Assembly: GCF_025356155.1 (NCBI RefSeq)
Contig: NZ_JANXUQ010000199.1
Span: forward strand, 1-64,000
From: Rhodoferax sp.
Lineage (GTDB): Bacteria > Pseudomonadota > Gammaproteobacteria > Burkholderiales > Burkholderiaceae_C
Reading direction: 5' to 3'
Length of the DNA stretch: 64,000 nt
Of this stretch, positions 28,917-37,672 are shown piece by piece. Both the position numbers and the translations under genes were made by a program. Below the pieces are notes generated by a model. That model saw only the letters and a program-made list of their open reading frames with translations, was not told the DNA's origin and searched no databases. How positions within the stretch are numbered: position 1 is the stretch's first letter; every line of letters starts with the position of its first letter.

Positions 28917-30236
28917 TTAGGAAGCTGCCAACAAGCCCTGCACGGCCAGCGCAGTGCGCTTGGCAGCACCACCATGCTCCAGCCCGAGCGCCCGTGCGGC
29001 GGCTTGGGCTTTTTGCAATTCAGGCTTTGACTGCAGCAGCGCCAGGGCCTTGGTTATGGCGTGTGGCATATCGGGCTGTGTGAACGCGGCACCCGCCTGC
29101 GCTGCCAGCTCTGCCGCTTGGGCAAAGTTGAAGGTGTGCGGCCCCATCACCACCGGGCAACCGCAAGCCGTAGCCTCGATCAGGTTGTGCCCGCCCAGTG
29201 GTGCAAAACTGCCGCCCAGCAAAGCCACATCCGACAGCGCGTAATACAGCGCCATCTCCCCCATGGAGTCCCCCAGCCAGATGTCCGCGGTCTGCGGTGC
29301 GTCCGTCCACTGGCTACGGCGCGATACGGTAAAGCCTTCGGACTCGCACAGGGCCGCAACCACATCAAAGCGCTGGGGATGGCGCGGCACCAGCATCCAC
29401 TGCACTGCAGGGTATGCTATGTTTTTGATAGCGGTATGCGTAGATTCGGCGAGGGCTAGAGCCCGTTTTTGCTTAAGCGTTTGCAGGAAAACGGCCTCTT
29501 CACCATCCCGCGTGTTGGCAAACACGACGACGGGCCTTGCCTGCGCACTGCGCCAGGTCTGGCCCAGGCTCAACTGCGCGGCATCCGGTGTCGCGTCGAA
29601 TTTGAAGTTGCCATACACACCCTTCACCGGTGCACCCAATTCGGCTAGCCGCGCGGCGTCGGCTGCTGCCTGTGCCCATACCCCACGCAGGCCGGTATAG
29701 GCAGGGCGTGCCAGCCACTCCAAGCGCAGCGATGCTTTTAGCGACTTCTCGCTCATGCGTGCGTTGACCAGGCACAGGGGCACATTGCGCGCTTTGCACG
29801 CGACCACCATATTCGGCCACACCTCGGTCTCCACCAACAAGCCCACGCGGGGCTGGAAATGGGTCAGGAATCGTTTGACGACGGCTGGTGTGTCCCACGG
29901 TTGCCAGACCTGCACATCCCCGGCCTGCAGCAGCGACCTGCCCTGCACGCGGCCAGTGGCCGTGCCGTGTGTCAGCAGCAGGTGCATGCCGGGAAAGACT
30001 GCGCGCAGTTCAGCGATCAGTTCTGCTGCGGCACGGGTCTCACCCAGTGACACGGCGTGTACCCATACGAAGAATGGGCCACTGCCAGCAGACGTTTTTT
30101 CAGCATCGTAGTAACCGAAGCGCTCTTCAACATGCTCGCCATACTCAGGCTCCTTGGCCGCGCGTCGACGCAGCTTGGCGCGTACAAAAGGCTGCAGCAG
30201 CCACATCAACACAGAGTACAGAGCGCGCCAGAGCAT
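28917..30236 (-). CDS. waaA: 3-deoxy-D-manno-octulosonic acid (Kdo) transferase
   Basis: FVWVHAVSLGETRAA, LLLTHGTATGR, LVETEVWPNMV, GGSFAPLGGHNLIEATACGCPVVMGPHTFNF; contains a translated repeat copy. Confidence 0.92.
   Translation of the reverse strand: MLWRALYSVLMWLLQPFVRAKLRRRAAKEPEYGEHVEERFGYYDAEKTSAGSGPFFVWVHAVSLGETRAAAELIAELRAVFPGMHLLLTHGTATGRVQGRSLLQAGDVQVWQPWDTPAVVKRFLTHFQPRVGLLVETEVWPNMVVACKARNVPLCLVNARMSEKSLKASLRLEWLARPAYTGLRGVWAQAAADAARLAELGAPVKGVYGNFKFDATPDAAQLSLGQTWRSAQARPVVVFANTRDGEEAVFLQTLKQKRALALAESTHTAIKNIAYPAVQWMLVPRHPQRFDVVAALCESEGFTVSRRSQWTDAPQTADIWLGDSMGEMALYYALSDVALLGGSFAPLGGHNLIEATACGCPVVMGPHTFNFAQAAELAAQAGAAFTQPDMPHAITKALALLQSKPELQKAQAAARALGLEHGGAAKRTALAVQGLLAAS
29416..29470 (-). 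repeat. Family-1 dispersed repeat copy inside waaA coding sequence
   Basis: Reverse complement: aaaaacgggctctagccctcgccgaatctacgcataccgctatcaaaaacatagc; translated KRALALAESTHTAIKNIA. Confidence 0.85.
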
Positions 30237-30238
30237 CG

Positions 30239-31375
30239 TTAACGGCAGAACACCGGCGTGTCCAAACGGTCCCAGGCATTCCACACCGCATCCACATCGG
30301 GCGTGGGGCTGGCAAACACGCTGACTTGCGGCGAAGTCTTGGGCTCGGCCTGTGGCGGCCCGGTGCGCCAGGCCGTGTCGAAGTTGTAGATCTGCACATG
30401 GGGCAAGCCCAGCGCCACGGCGATATGACTCAGGCCACTGTCGACACCGATCACTCCGGCACATTGCGCCATGGTGTCGGTCACCGCATCAAGGCCCAGA
30501 GGCGGCCAAACCCAGGCGTCGTCCAGCGCCGCGGCAATCGTTTCGCTGACCGCCTTTTCGGCAGCATTGCCATGCGCCAACGCGACCGCAAAACCGCTGT
30601 GGTTCAGGCGTTGACCCAGCGTAATCCACGCGGCGACAGGCCACTGCTTGTCGGCCCGCGAGCTGCCATGCACCAGCGCCACGCAGGCCTTGCGCGCCAC
30701 GAACGAATTGCCAGGGCCACCCGTGGGGTCCCACGGCAGCGCGACGTGTTCGCCCGGCTTGAGCCCAAAGTGTGCCGGGCCTTCCAGCGTGTAGCCCAGC
30801 GCCTGGGCGCACAGCAGGCGCGCGCGCTGCACGGCATGCACATGCGGCTCCAGGCGAATAGCGACATCGGCCACCCAGCGCGTCGGCGCTTCGTAACCCG
30901 AGCCTTCCGTCTGGTTTGCCATGGCGATGCGTCGGCCATCTGGCGTGGTGCGCGCCAGCCAGGCCACCAGTGCGGACTTGCTCAGGCCTTGCAGGTCGAT
31001 AACCGCGTCGTAACGCTCGGCTTGCAGCTTGTGTTTGAAAGCCCGCCACTCGGCGCGCGTCTTCTGCGCAAAGGGTGTCTTGCGCCATGTGCGCAGTTCG
31101 CAGGGGATGACCCTGTGCACGCCTTCGCAACGGGTGACCAGCGGCGCAAAGGCACGCTCCACAACCCAGTCGATTTCGGCGTTTGGATACGCGCGCCGAA
31201 TATCCTGCACAGCCGGCATGGCATGCACAACATCGCCCAGCGATGACAGCTTGACGACGAGAATCTTGCCCCCACGCTTCCCCCCTGCGTGTGGGTCGCT
31301 GCCCCCCGAGGGGGCGCGTTCTTCCTTGGGGCGGCCCGGCGGAAGAACCTTTTCGGGCGTTCGCGGTTGATTCAA
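30239..31375 (-). CDS. waaC: Lipopolysaccharide heptosyltransferase I
   Basis: KILVVKLSSLGDVVHAMPAVQDIRRAYPNAEIDWVVE, VIGVDSGLSHIAVALGLP; no ATG before KILVVKL, nearest in-frame candidate is TTG at 31375 overlapping the upstream stop. Confidence 0.85.
   Translation of the reverse strand: MNQPRTPEKVLPPGRPKEERAPSGGSDPHAGGKRGGKILVVKLSSLGDVVHAMPAVQDIRRAYPNAEIDWVVERAFAPLVTRCEGVHRVIPCELRTWRKTPFAQKTRAEWRAFKHKLQAERYDAVIDLQGLSKSALVAWLARTTPDGRRIAMANQTEGSGYEAPTRWVADVAIRLEPHVHAVQRARLLCAQALGYTLEGPAHFGLKPGEHVALPWDPTGGPGNSFVARKACVALVHGSSRADKQWPVAAWITLGQRLNHSGFAVALAHGNAAEKAVSETIAAALDDAWVWPPLGLDAVTDTMAQCAGVIGVDSGLSHIAVALGLPHVQIYNFDTAWRTGPPQAEPKTSPQVSVFASPTPDVDAVWNAWDRLDTPVFCR
31268..31338 (-). repeat. Family-2 dispersed repeat copy (GCCCCCTCGGGGGG type) at the waaC 5' end
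   Basis: Reverse complement gggccgccccaaggaagaacgcgccccctcggggggcagcgacccacacgcaggggggaagcgtgggggc. Confidence 0.85.
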
Positions 31376-32757
31376 TGCGCGGCCTCGGCAAAACTGGCGT
31401 CGGGCTTGACCGAGCGCAGCAGTGTGAGCATGTCTTCCTGGATGCGGTGCAAGGCTTCGGGCGTGTGGCCCTCGAAGCGCAGCACCAGCACCGGCGTGGT
31501 GTTGGACGCGCGGATCAGTCCAAATCCATCGGGCCAATCGACGCGCACACCGTCAATCGTATTGATCGTCGCAGGCGGTGAAAACGAGGCCTTGGCCACC
31601 AGTTGCTCCACCAAAACATGGGGCTCGCCTTCCGCGCATTGCACATTCAATTCTGGCGTCGAGAAACTGGTCGGCAAATCATTGAGCATCACGCCCGCAT
31701 CGGCCACGCGGCTGACGATCTCCAGCAGGCGGCAACCGGCGTACGTGCCGTCGTCAAAGCCGTACCAGCGTTCTTTGAAGAAGATGTGGCCGCTCATCTC
31801 GCCACCCAGCGGCGAATCGATCTCGCGCATCTTGGCCTTGATCAGCGAGTGGCCGGTCTTGAACATCAGCGGCACGCCACCGGCGGCGGTGATGGCAGGC
31901 GCCAGGCGCTGCGAGCATTTCACGTCATAGACGATGGTTCCGCCGGGCACGCGGCTCAGCACGTCGCGGGCGAACAGCATCATCTGGCGGTCGGGGTAGA
32001 TATTGGTGCCGTCCTTGGTGACGATGCCCAGACGGTCACCGTCACCATCAAAGGCCAGGCCCAATTCTGCGTCGCCAACCTGCAACGCGGCTATCAGGTC
32101 CTTCAAATTCTCGGGCTTGCTGGGGTCGGGGTGGTGGTTGGGGAAGTTGCCATCCACTTCGCTGAACAGCTCGGTCACCTCGCAGCCAATGGCGCGCAGG
32201 ATGGCCGGGGCTGACGCACCGGCCACGCCATTGCCGCAGTCCACCACAATCTTGATCGGCCGCGCCAGCTTGATGTCACCGACGATGCGCGTTTGATAGG
32301 CCTCCAGCACATCGGCCGTCTGGCGTGCACCGCCGGATTTGAGTGTCCAGCCATCGGACTCCATGATCTTGCGCAGGTTCTGGATGTCATCGCCATAAAT
32401 GGCGCGCCCGGCCAACACCATCTTGAAACCGTTGTAATCCTTGGGGTTATGGCTGCCCGTGACCTGGATACCGCTGCGGCACAGCGTGCTGGCCGCAAAG
32501 TACAGCATGGGCGTAGTGACCATGCCGATATCGATAACGGTGATGCCCGCGTCTTGCAGACCGGCCATCAATGCATCGGCCAGTGAAGGCCCGCTCAAAC
32601 GCCCATCGCGCCCGACGGCAACTGTGGTCTGCCCTTCGGCCAAGGCCACCGTGCCAAAGGCCCGGCCCAGGCCGCGTGCCATGGCTTCGTTGATGGTGGA
32701 CGGCACAACGCCGCGGATGTCATAGGCTTTGAAGATGCCGGGCGAGAGATTCATCAT
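31372..32757 (-). CDS. Phosphomannomutase/phosphoglucomutase
   Basis: FKAYDIRGVVPSTI, GIQVTGSHNPKDYNGFKM, AFDGDGDRLGIV. Confidence 0.93.
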   Translation of the reverse strand: MMNLSPGIFKAYDIRGVVPSTINEAMARGLGRAFGTVALAEGQTTVAVGRDGRLSGPSLADALMAGLQDAGITVIDIGMVTTPMLYFAASTLCRSGIQVTGSHNPKDYNGFKMVLAGRAIYGDDIQNLRKIMESDGWTLKSGGARQTADVLEAYQTRIVGDIKLARPIKIVVDCGNGVAGASAPAILRAIGCEVTELFSEVDGNFPNHHPDPSKPENLKDLIAALQVGDAELGLAFDGDGDRLGIVTKDGTNIYPDRQMMLFARDVLSRVPGGTIVYDVKCSQRLAPAITAAGGVPLMFKTGHSLIKAKMREIDSPLGGEMSGHIFFKERWYGFDDGTYAGCRLLEIVSRVADAGVMLNDLPTSFSTPELNVQCAEGEPHVLVEQLVAKASFSPPATINTIDGVRVDWPDGFGLIRASNTTPVLVLRFEGHTPEALHRIQEDMLTLLRSVKPDASFAEAAH

Positions 32758-32984
32758 GGTGTAGTTCTTTTCCCTGAGCGAGTAGTCGGTTGGCGAGGAC
32801 AAAATGCTAGCGCTCGGCCTGAGCGGGGGATTGTAGGTGTGCGGCACCTGGATTACTGCTACCGACCGCACGGACGGAGCGGGTGCCCGGGCTCATAAGG
32901 CTGGCGTTTCGAAGCTGGCTCAAGCATGCGTTTCGCTCGGCTGAAAGCCAAATCAAAGCCAAATGTCAGAACTGTTTGACCGTC

Positions 32985-33413
32985 TTAGCGCTGGTCCAAA
33001 GTGAAGAGCCAATAAGAAAACAACAACAAGCCGACGCCGGTAACCAGGAACTGAAGACTATCCGCCTCAACCGCCAGGGCAAGCGCAGCAGCAGCCAAAC
33101 AAGCTACGACAAGGCTACTTCGGCGGCGCGCTAGCGGAGAAAGCAAATTCTCAGACTCGGCGCGCTTGCGGACGAGGCGAGCCCCGACCCAAACGAAACC
33201 TACCCCAAAGGCAAGGATTACCAGCGAAAAAATAGCAGCGCCCAACGGATGTGGGTATGGCGTAGACGGACGATGGAAGAAGAAAACTGCTCCGAATGCC
33301 GCGAAGGCTAGACCGCCTGCAATGACGATGCAGGCCAATAGCACGCGGGTAGCGGGATGGAGGGAGACTTTCGTGTCCAACAGATTGCGAATGGACGGTT
33401 CCTCGAGGGACAT
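32985..33413 (-). CDS. Hypothetical membrane protein
   Basis: 142 aa ORF with several hydrophobic helices. Confidence 0.55.
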   Translation of the reverse strand: MSLEEPSIRNLLDTKVSLHPATRVLLACIVIAGGLAFAAFGAVFFFHRPSTPYPHPLGAAIFSLVILAFGVGFVWVGARLVRKRAESENLLSPLARRRSSLVVACLAAAALALAVEADSLQFLVTGVGLLLFSYWLFTLDQR

Positions 33414-33716
33414 GGATTAGTGTTCTGAATTGTCGATTAGTAGTTGAGACGCAGACCGCTGCACTCGTCAGCAGCGCCCATCCCCTTACGCCTCTTTGAA
33501 CCGGGTCGCCCATCCTGGCGAAATACGGTAAATGCCTGGGTCGATTTGCCGACACATCGTGTGGCTGTCACTATAGCCCACCAACTCCCGCCAATGTCCG
33601 CCAATGCCCGCGCCGGGTCAATGCCAGAAACCGCCATGAACAAGGCATAAGGCATCTCCCAGCCACGTGTCCGAAAATGGCTACTTCCCACCGCCCCGCT
33701 GCGTATCATTCCCAGC

Positions 33717-35303
33717 ATGCAAGCCGCAACCCCCATCAGCATCCGCACCAATACCCCCGCCGAGGACGACGCCTGCTACCTGGCGCTGAAGGCGCGGGAT
33801 GCGCGGTTTGATGGTCGCTTCTTCACGGCCGTCAGCTCCACCGGCGTCTACTGTCGGCCGGTGTGCCGGGTGCGTACGCCCAAGCGTGAGAACTGCAGTT
33901 TCTTCGCACTGGCGGCGCAGGCCGAATCTGCGGGCTACCGACCTTGCCTGCGCTGCCGGCCCGAGTTGGCGCCGGGTGCCACTCCGCTGAATGGCGCGGC
34001 TCTGGGCAGCCTGCAAAACTGGTCTACGCAAGATGCGTCCGCCATCCTGGCGCAACAGGCCGCGCGCCTACTGGACGAGCCCGCGTTGTGGAGCGATGGC
34101 GCGCCGTCGATGGCTGACCTAGCCACGCGGCTGGGCGTCAGCGAACGCCACGTGCGCCGCATTTTTGAGACGCATTGGGGCGTGTCGCCATTACAGTATT
34201 TGCAGACCCGCCGCCTGCTGATGGCCAAGCGCTTGTTGACGGATACGCAGTTGCCGGTGACGCAGGTTGCGGCCCTCAGCGGCTTCAGCAGCCTGCGCCG
34301 CTTCAATGCCAGTTTTGTCGAACACTACCGCCTGCAACCGCGTCAACTGCGTAAGGAACGCGGGCCGGTAGACACCGCGCCTGAATCCACCGGCATTGTG
34401 CTCAAGGGCGCGTATCGCCCACCGTATGACGTGGCCGCCATGCTGGGCTTCTTCGCCACGCGCCATATTGTCGGCATGGAACTGGTCGACACGACGCAGC
34501 TGACACTGGCCCGCACGCTGTCGCTGAATGTGGCCAAACACAGTTATAGCGGCTGGGTGCAGGCGCGCTTTGTGCCGGACACCTGTGCCGTTGTCTTCCA
34601 CATCAGCAATACCCTGGGCGATGCGCTGCCCCAGGTGTTGGCCCGGATGCGCGCCATGCTGGACCTGGACGCCGAGCCTGCGGCCATCAACCCATGCATG
34701 CAAGACGACTTTCCCGGTGCGGACGGCCTGCGCGTGCCAGGCTGTGCGGACGGCTTTGAACTGGGCGTGCGTGCCATCCTGGGCCAGCAGATCACGGTGC
34801 AAGCGGCACGCACTTTGGGAGCACGTTTGGTGGAGCGTCTGGGCACTGAATTGCCCAATCCGCTGCCGGGTTTGAACCGACTCTTCCCTACGCCCCAAGC
34901 CTTGGCGCAGGCCACAGGCGAGGAGCTGGGGCAGATGGGCATCGTCCGCCAACGCCAGCGCGCCATCCAGTCGCTCGCGCAAGCGGTGATCAATGGCGAC
35001 GTGGTGCTGCAACCTGGCGTGGACATACCCGCCACGCTGGCCGCGCTACAGGCCCTGCCCGGCATAGGGCCTTGGACGGCACAGTACATTGCGATGCGCG
35101 CGCTGCGCTGGCCCGATGCCTTTGTGGCCGGTGACGTAGCCCTGCAAAACGCCTTGGGCGTGCGCACTGCTGCCAATCCGCAGCAGGCCGCCGAGGCAGC
35201 GTCCCAGCGCTGGAAGCCGTGGCGCAGTTACGCGGTGGTGCGCGCCTGGGCCAGCCTGGCCGCAGCATCCAAGACCGCAGTTACGGACAAGATTCCCGAT
35301 TGA
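33717..35303 (+). CDS. alkA: Ada-AlkA type fusion: Ada N-terminal Cys4 domain, AraC HTH, 3-methyladenine DNA glycosylase II
   Basis: 528 aa; FFTAVSSTGVYCRPVCRVRTPKRENCSFF...CLRCRPE, AraC HTH LAARLGVSERHVRRIFETHWGVSPLQYLQTRRL, HhH-GPD LQALPGIGPWTAQYIAMRALRWPDAFVAGD. Confidence 0.93.
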   Translation: MQAATPISIRTNTPAEDDACYLALKARDARFDGRFFTAVSSTGVYCRPVCRVRTPKRENCSFFALAAQAESAGYRPCLRCRPELAPGATPLNGAALGSLQNWSTQDASAILAQQAARLLDEPALWSDGAPSMADLATRLGVSERHVRRIFETHWGVSPLQYLQTRRLLMAKRLLTDTQLPVTQVAALSGFSSLRRFNASFVEHYRLQPRQLRKERGPVDTAPESTGIVLKGAYRPPYDVAAMLGFFATRHIVGMELVDTTQLTLARTLSLNVAKHSYSGWVQARFVPDTCAVVFHISNTLGDALPQVLARMRAMLDLDAEPAAINPCMQDDFPGADGLRVPGCADGFELGVRAILGQQITVQAARTLGARLVERLGTELPNPLPGLNRLFPTPQALAQATGEELGQMGIVRQRQRAIQSLAQAVINGDVVLQPGVDIPATLAALQALPGIGPWTAQYIAMRALRWPDAFVAGDVALQNALGVRTAANPQQAAEAASQRWKPWRSYAVVRAWASLAAASKTAVTDKIPD

Positions 35304-35317
35304 AACTCCTTCAAACA

Positions 35318-35372
35318 CTACTATTTTTATAGCGGTAGAACCATATTTCACGAGAGCTAGCGCCTGATTTAA
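35318..35372 (-). repeat. Family-1 dispersed repeat copy between alkA and ogt
   Basis: Reverse complement taaatcaggcgctagctctcgtgaaatatggttctaccgctataaaaatagtag. Confidence 0.85.
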
Positions 35373-35373
35373 C

Positions 35374-35868
35374 ATGAACACATCCCGTAAAACCGTTCGC
35401 TGCGGATTTGACAGCCCCTGGGGGCCGATGACCCTGGTCGCCCATGACGATGCCCTGGTCTGGGTCGGCTTTGACGGCCAGAGGCATGCGCCTGATTTCA
35501 GCCAGTGGCCAATGTCCACTGACCACCCCATACTGCGCATGGCCGCGGACGAACTGCGGCAATACTTTGCCGGGGAGCGTAGCCAGTTCGATGTGCCCGT
35601 GGACCTGAGCCGCGGCACCCCGTTCCAACAAAGTGTGTGGGCCGCACTGCTCAATATCGCACCGGGTGCAACGGTCAGTTATGGCGCCATCAGCCAAGGC
35701 CTGGGCAAAGCCAACGCCGTGCGTGCGGTAGGTGGTGCCGTGGGGCGCAACCCCATCAGCATCATCGTGCCTTGCCACCGCGTGGTGGGCAGCAATGGTG
35801 CGATGACCGGGTACGCCGGCGGCCTACCGCGTAAGGTCGCGCTGCTGCAATTGGAGAGCCGCCTGTGA
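35374..35868 (+). CDS. ogt: Methylated-DNA--[protein]-cysteine S-methyltransferase
   Basis: 164 aa; active-site PISIIVPCHRVVGSNGAMTGYAGGLPRKVALLQLE. Confidence 0.95.
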   Translation: MNTSRKTVRCGFDSPWGPMTLVAHDDALVWVGFDGQRHAPDFSQWPMSTDHPILRMAADELRQYFAGERSQFDVPVDLSRGTPFQQSVWAALLNIAPGATVSYGAISQGLGKANAVRAVGGAVGRNPISIIVPCHRVVGSNGAMTGYAGGLPRKVALLQLESRL

Positions 35869-36800
35869 GCACCGCCGCAACAACACCGGTCACTACCGCG
35901 AAAGCAGCAGGCACTCCCGCCAGGGTGTGGTTGCTGGATTTCGTGCTGCTGGCCGCGATCTGGGGCGCGTCCTTCTTGTTCATGCGCTTTGGCGCCAAAG
36001 AGCTGGGCGTGTTCGCCACCTCGGGCTTGCGCGTGGCGATTGCCGCGCTATTCCTGCTGCCTGTGTTGCTGCTGCGCGGCCACGGCGCCACTCTGCGCCA
36101 GCATTGGAAGCTGAGCTTTGTCGTCGGCATTCTGAATTCGGCCATACCGTTTGCGTGTTTCAGCTTTGCACTGTTGTCGATCACCACTGGGCTGTCGTCG
36201 ATATTGAACGCAACTACGCCATTGTTTGGCGCCGTCATCGCCTGGCTGTGGCTCAAGGACCGACCTACGGGTTCGCGCGCTGTGGGTTTGCTGATAGGCT
36301 TTGCAGGGGTCGCGCTGCTGGCCTGGGACAAGGCCAGCTTCAAGCCCGACGCCAGCGGCAATGCCACCGGCTGGGCGGTGCTGGCATGCCTGCTGGCCAC
36401 GCTGTGCTACGGCATAGCGGCCAGCTTTACCAAGCGTTATCTGTCTGGCCTGCCGTCTTTGGTCACAGCCACTGGCAGCCAACTGGGTGCGTCCATCGTT
36501 CTGGTGCCGCTGGCTTGGTGGTTCTGGCCCACGCAGGTGATATCGCTAAACGCCTGGTTGACCGTGATCGCGCTAGGCGTGTTGTGCACCGGCGTGGCCT
36601 ACATCTTGTACTTCCGCCTGATTGAGCGGGCCGGGCCCGCACGGGCCTTGTCGGTGACGTTTGCAATACCGGTGTTTGCGCTACTCTACGGCGGGGTGTT
36701 GCTGGGTGAAGCAGTCACATCGTGGATGTTGATCTGCGGCGTGGTCATCATCGTGGGCACCAGCCTGTCGACCGGACTGGTGCGTTTCAGCCGCAAATAG
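35865..36800 (+). CDS. EamA/DMT family transporter
   Basis: 311 aa, ten hydrophobic helices; FVLLAAIWGASFLFMRFGAKELG; GTG start overlapping ogt stop. Confidence 0.9.
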   Translation: MSTAATTPVTTAKAAGTPARVWLLDFVLLAAIWGASFLFMRFGAKELGVFATSGLRVAIAALFLLPVLLLRGHGATLRQHWKLSFVVGILNSAIPFACFSFALLSITTGLSSILNATTPLFGAVIAWLWLKDRPTGSRAVGLLIGFAGVALLAWDKASFKPDASGNATGWAVLACLLATLCYGIAASFTKRYLSGLPSLVTATGSQLGASIVLVPLAWWFWPTQVISLNAWLTVIALGVLCTGVAYILYFRLIERAGPARALSVTFAIPVFALLYGGVLLGEAVTSWMLICGVVIIVGTSLSTGLVRFSRK

Positions 36801-36836
36801 CGCTGCGACGGAGCCTGGGGGCCAACAACTCGCCGC

Positions 36837-36904
36837 CGGGCCGCCCCAAGGTGAGTTAGCCCCCTCGGGGGGCCGTGACCCGCAAAGCGGCGGAGCGTGG
36901 GGGC
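36837..36904 (+). repeat. Family-2 dispersed repeat copy
   Basis: gggccgccccaaggtgagttagccccctcggggggccgtgacccgcaaagcggcggagcgtgggggc. Confidence 0.85.
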
Positions 36905-36912
36905 AAAACTGT

Positions 36913-37572
36913 CTACTGCATCGCCCCTGCCATCACGTTGATACTCAGGGCCAGCACCAGCATGTTGAACGCAAAGGCCGACAGGCTGTGCAGCAGCGTC
37001 AGGCGGCGCATGTGGCGTGAAGTAACCACCACATCCGACACTTGCGACGTCATGCCGACCACGTGGGCATAGTACAAAAAGTCGAAATAGTCGGGCGCCT
37101 GCTTACCGGGAAACTCCAGCCCCGCCCCCTGGGATGCGCTGTGGGATTCGCATTGGTAGTAGAGGTGGGCATAGTGGAACGCAAAGATCGTTTGCATCAG
37201 CAGCCACGATGCCGCCAGCGCCAGCATGGACAGGCCCAAATGCGCCAGACGCTGGGTTGCCTCCAGGTCTTTTACATGCTGCAGCATCAGTGCGATGGCA
37301 CCCGCACTGGCAAAGACGGACAGCAGCAACAGGCTGGACAACATCCAACCGGATTGATCCTGTGCCAGCGCACGTGCGCGGGTACGTTTGGCGTCAAAGC
37401 GCACAGCCAGCCACCAGGCCAATGCCAAAAACGTGAAGGATCCGGTGCACCACGACAGCAAAACGTGGTCGGACCAAGTGACGGGCAGTGGTATTAGGGC
37501 CACAATGGCACCGATCACGGCACCATAAATTAGGCGCTGATGGCCAGTGGTTTCAGAAAAATGAGAATGCAT
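36913..37572 (-). CDS. DUF1345-like membrane protein
   Basis: WCTGSFTFLALAWWLAVRFDAKRTRARALAQDQSG; FAFHYAHLYYQ...GLEFPGKQAPDYFDFLYYAHVVGMTSQVSDVVVTSRHMRRLTLLHSLSAFAFN. Confidence 0.8.
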   Translation of the reverse strand: MHSHFSETTGHQRLIYGAVIGAIVALIPLPVTWSDHVLLSWCTGSFTFLALAWWLAVRFDAKRTRARALAQDQSGWMLSSLLLLSVFASAGAIALMLQHVKDLEATQRLAHLGLSMLALAASWLLMQTIFAFHYAHLYYQCESHSASQGAGLEFPGKQAPDYFDFLYYAHVVGMTSQVSDVVVTSRHMRRLTLLHSLSAFAFNMLVLALSINVMAGAMQ

Positions 37573-37672
37573 AGCGCATTGTCGCGCGTAATTTTGGTGC
37601 AAACTTAGCGTTACCGCGGTGTGGGGCGGTTGTTGGAATCCACACAGGTGATGAACATCAAAGGCATTGCAC

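Noticed and set aside
32795-32825. aaaatgctagcgctcggcctgagc as a possible repeat copy
   Set aside because: Too short and diverged from the family-1 consensus to support.
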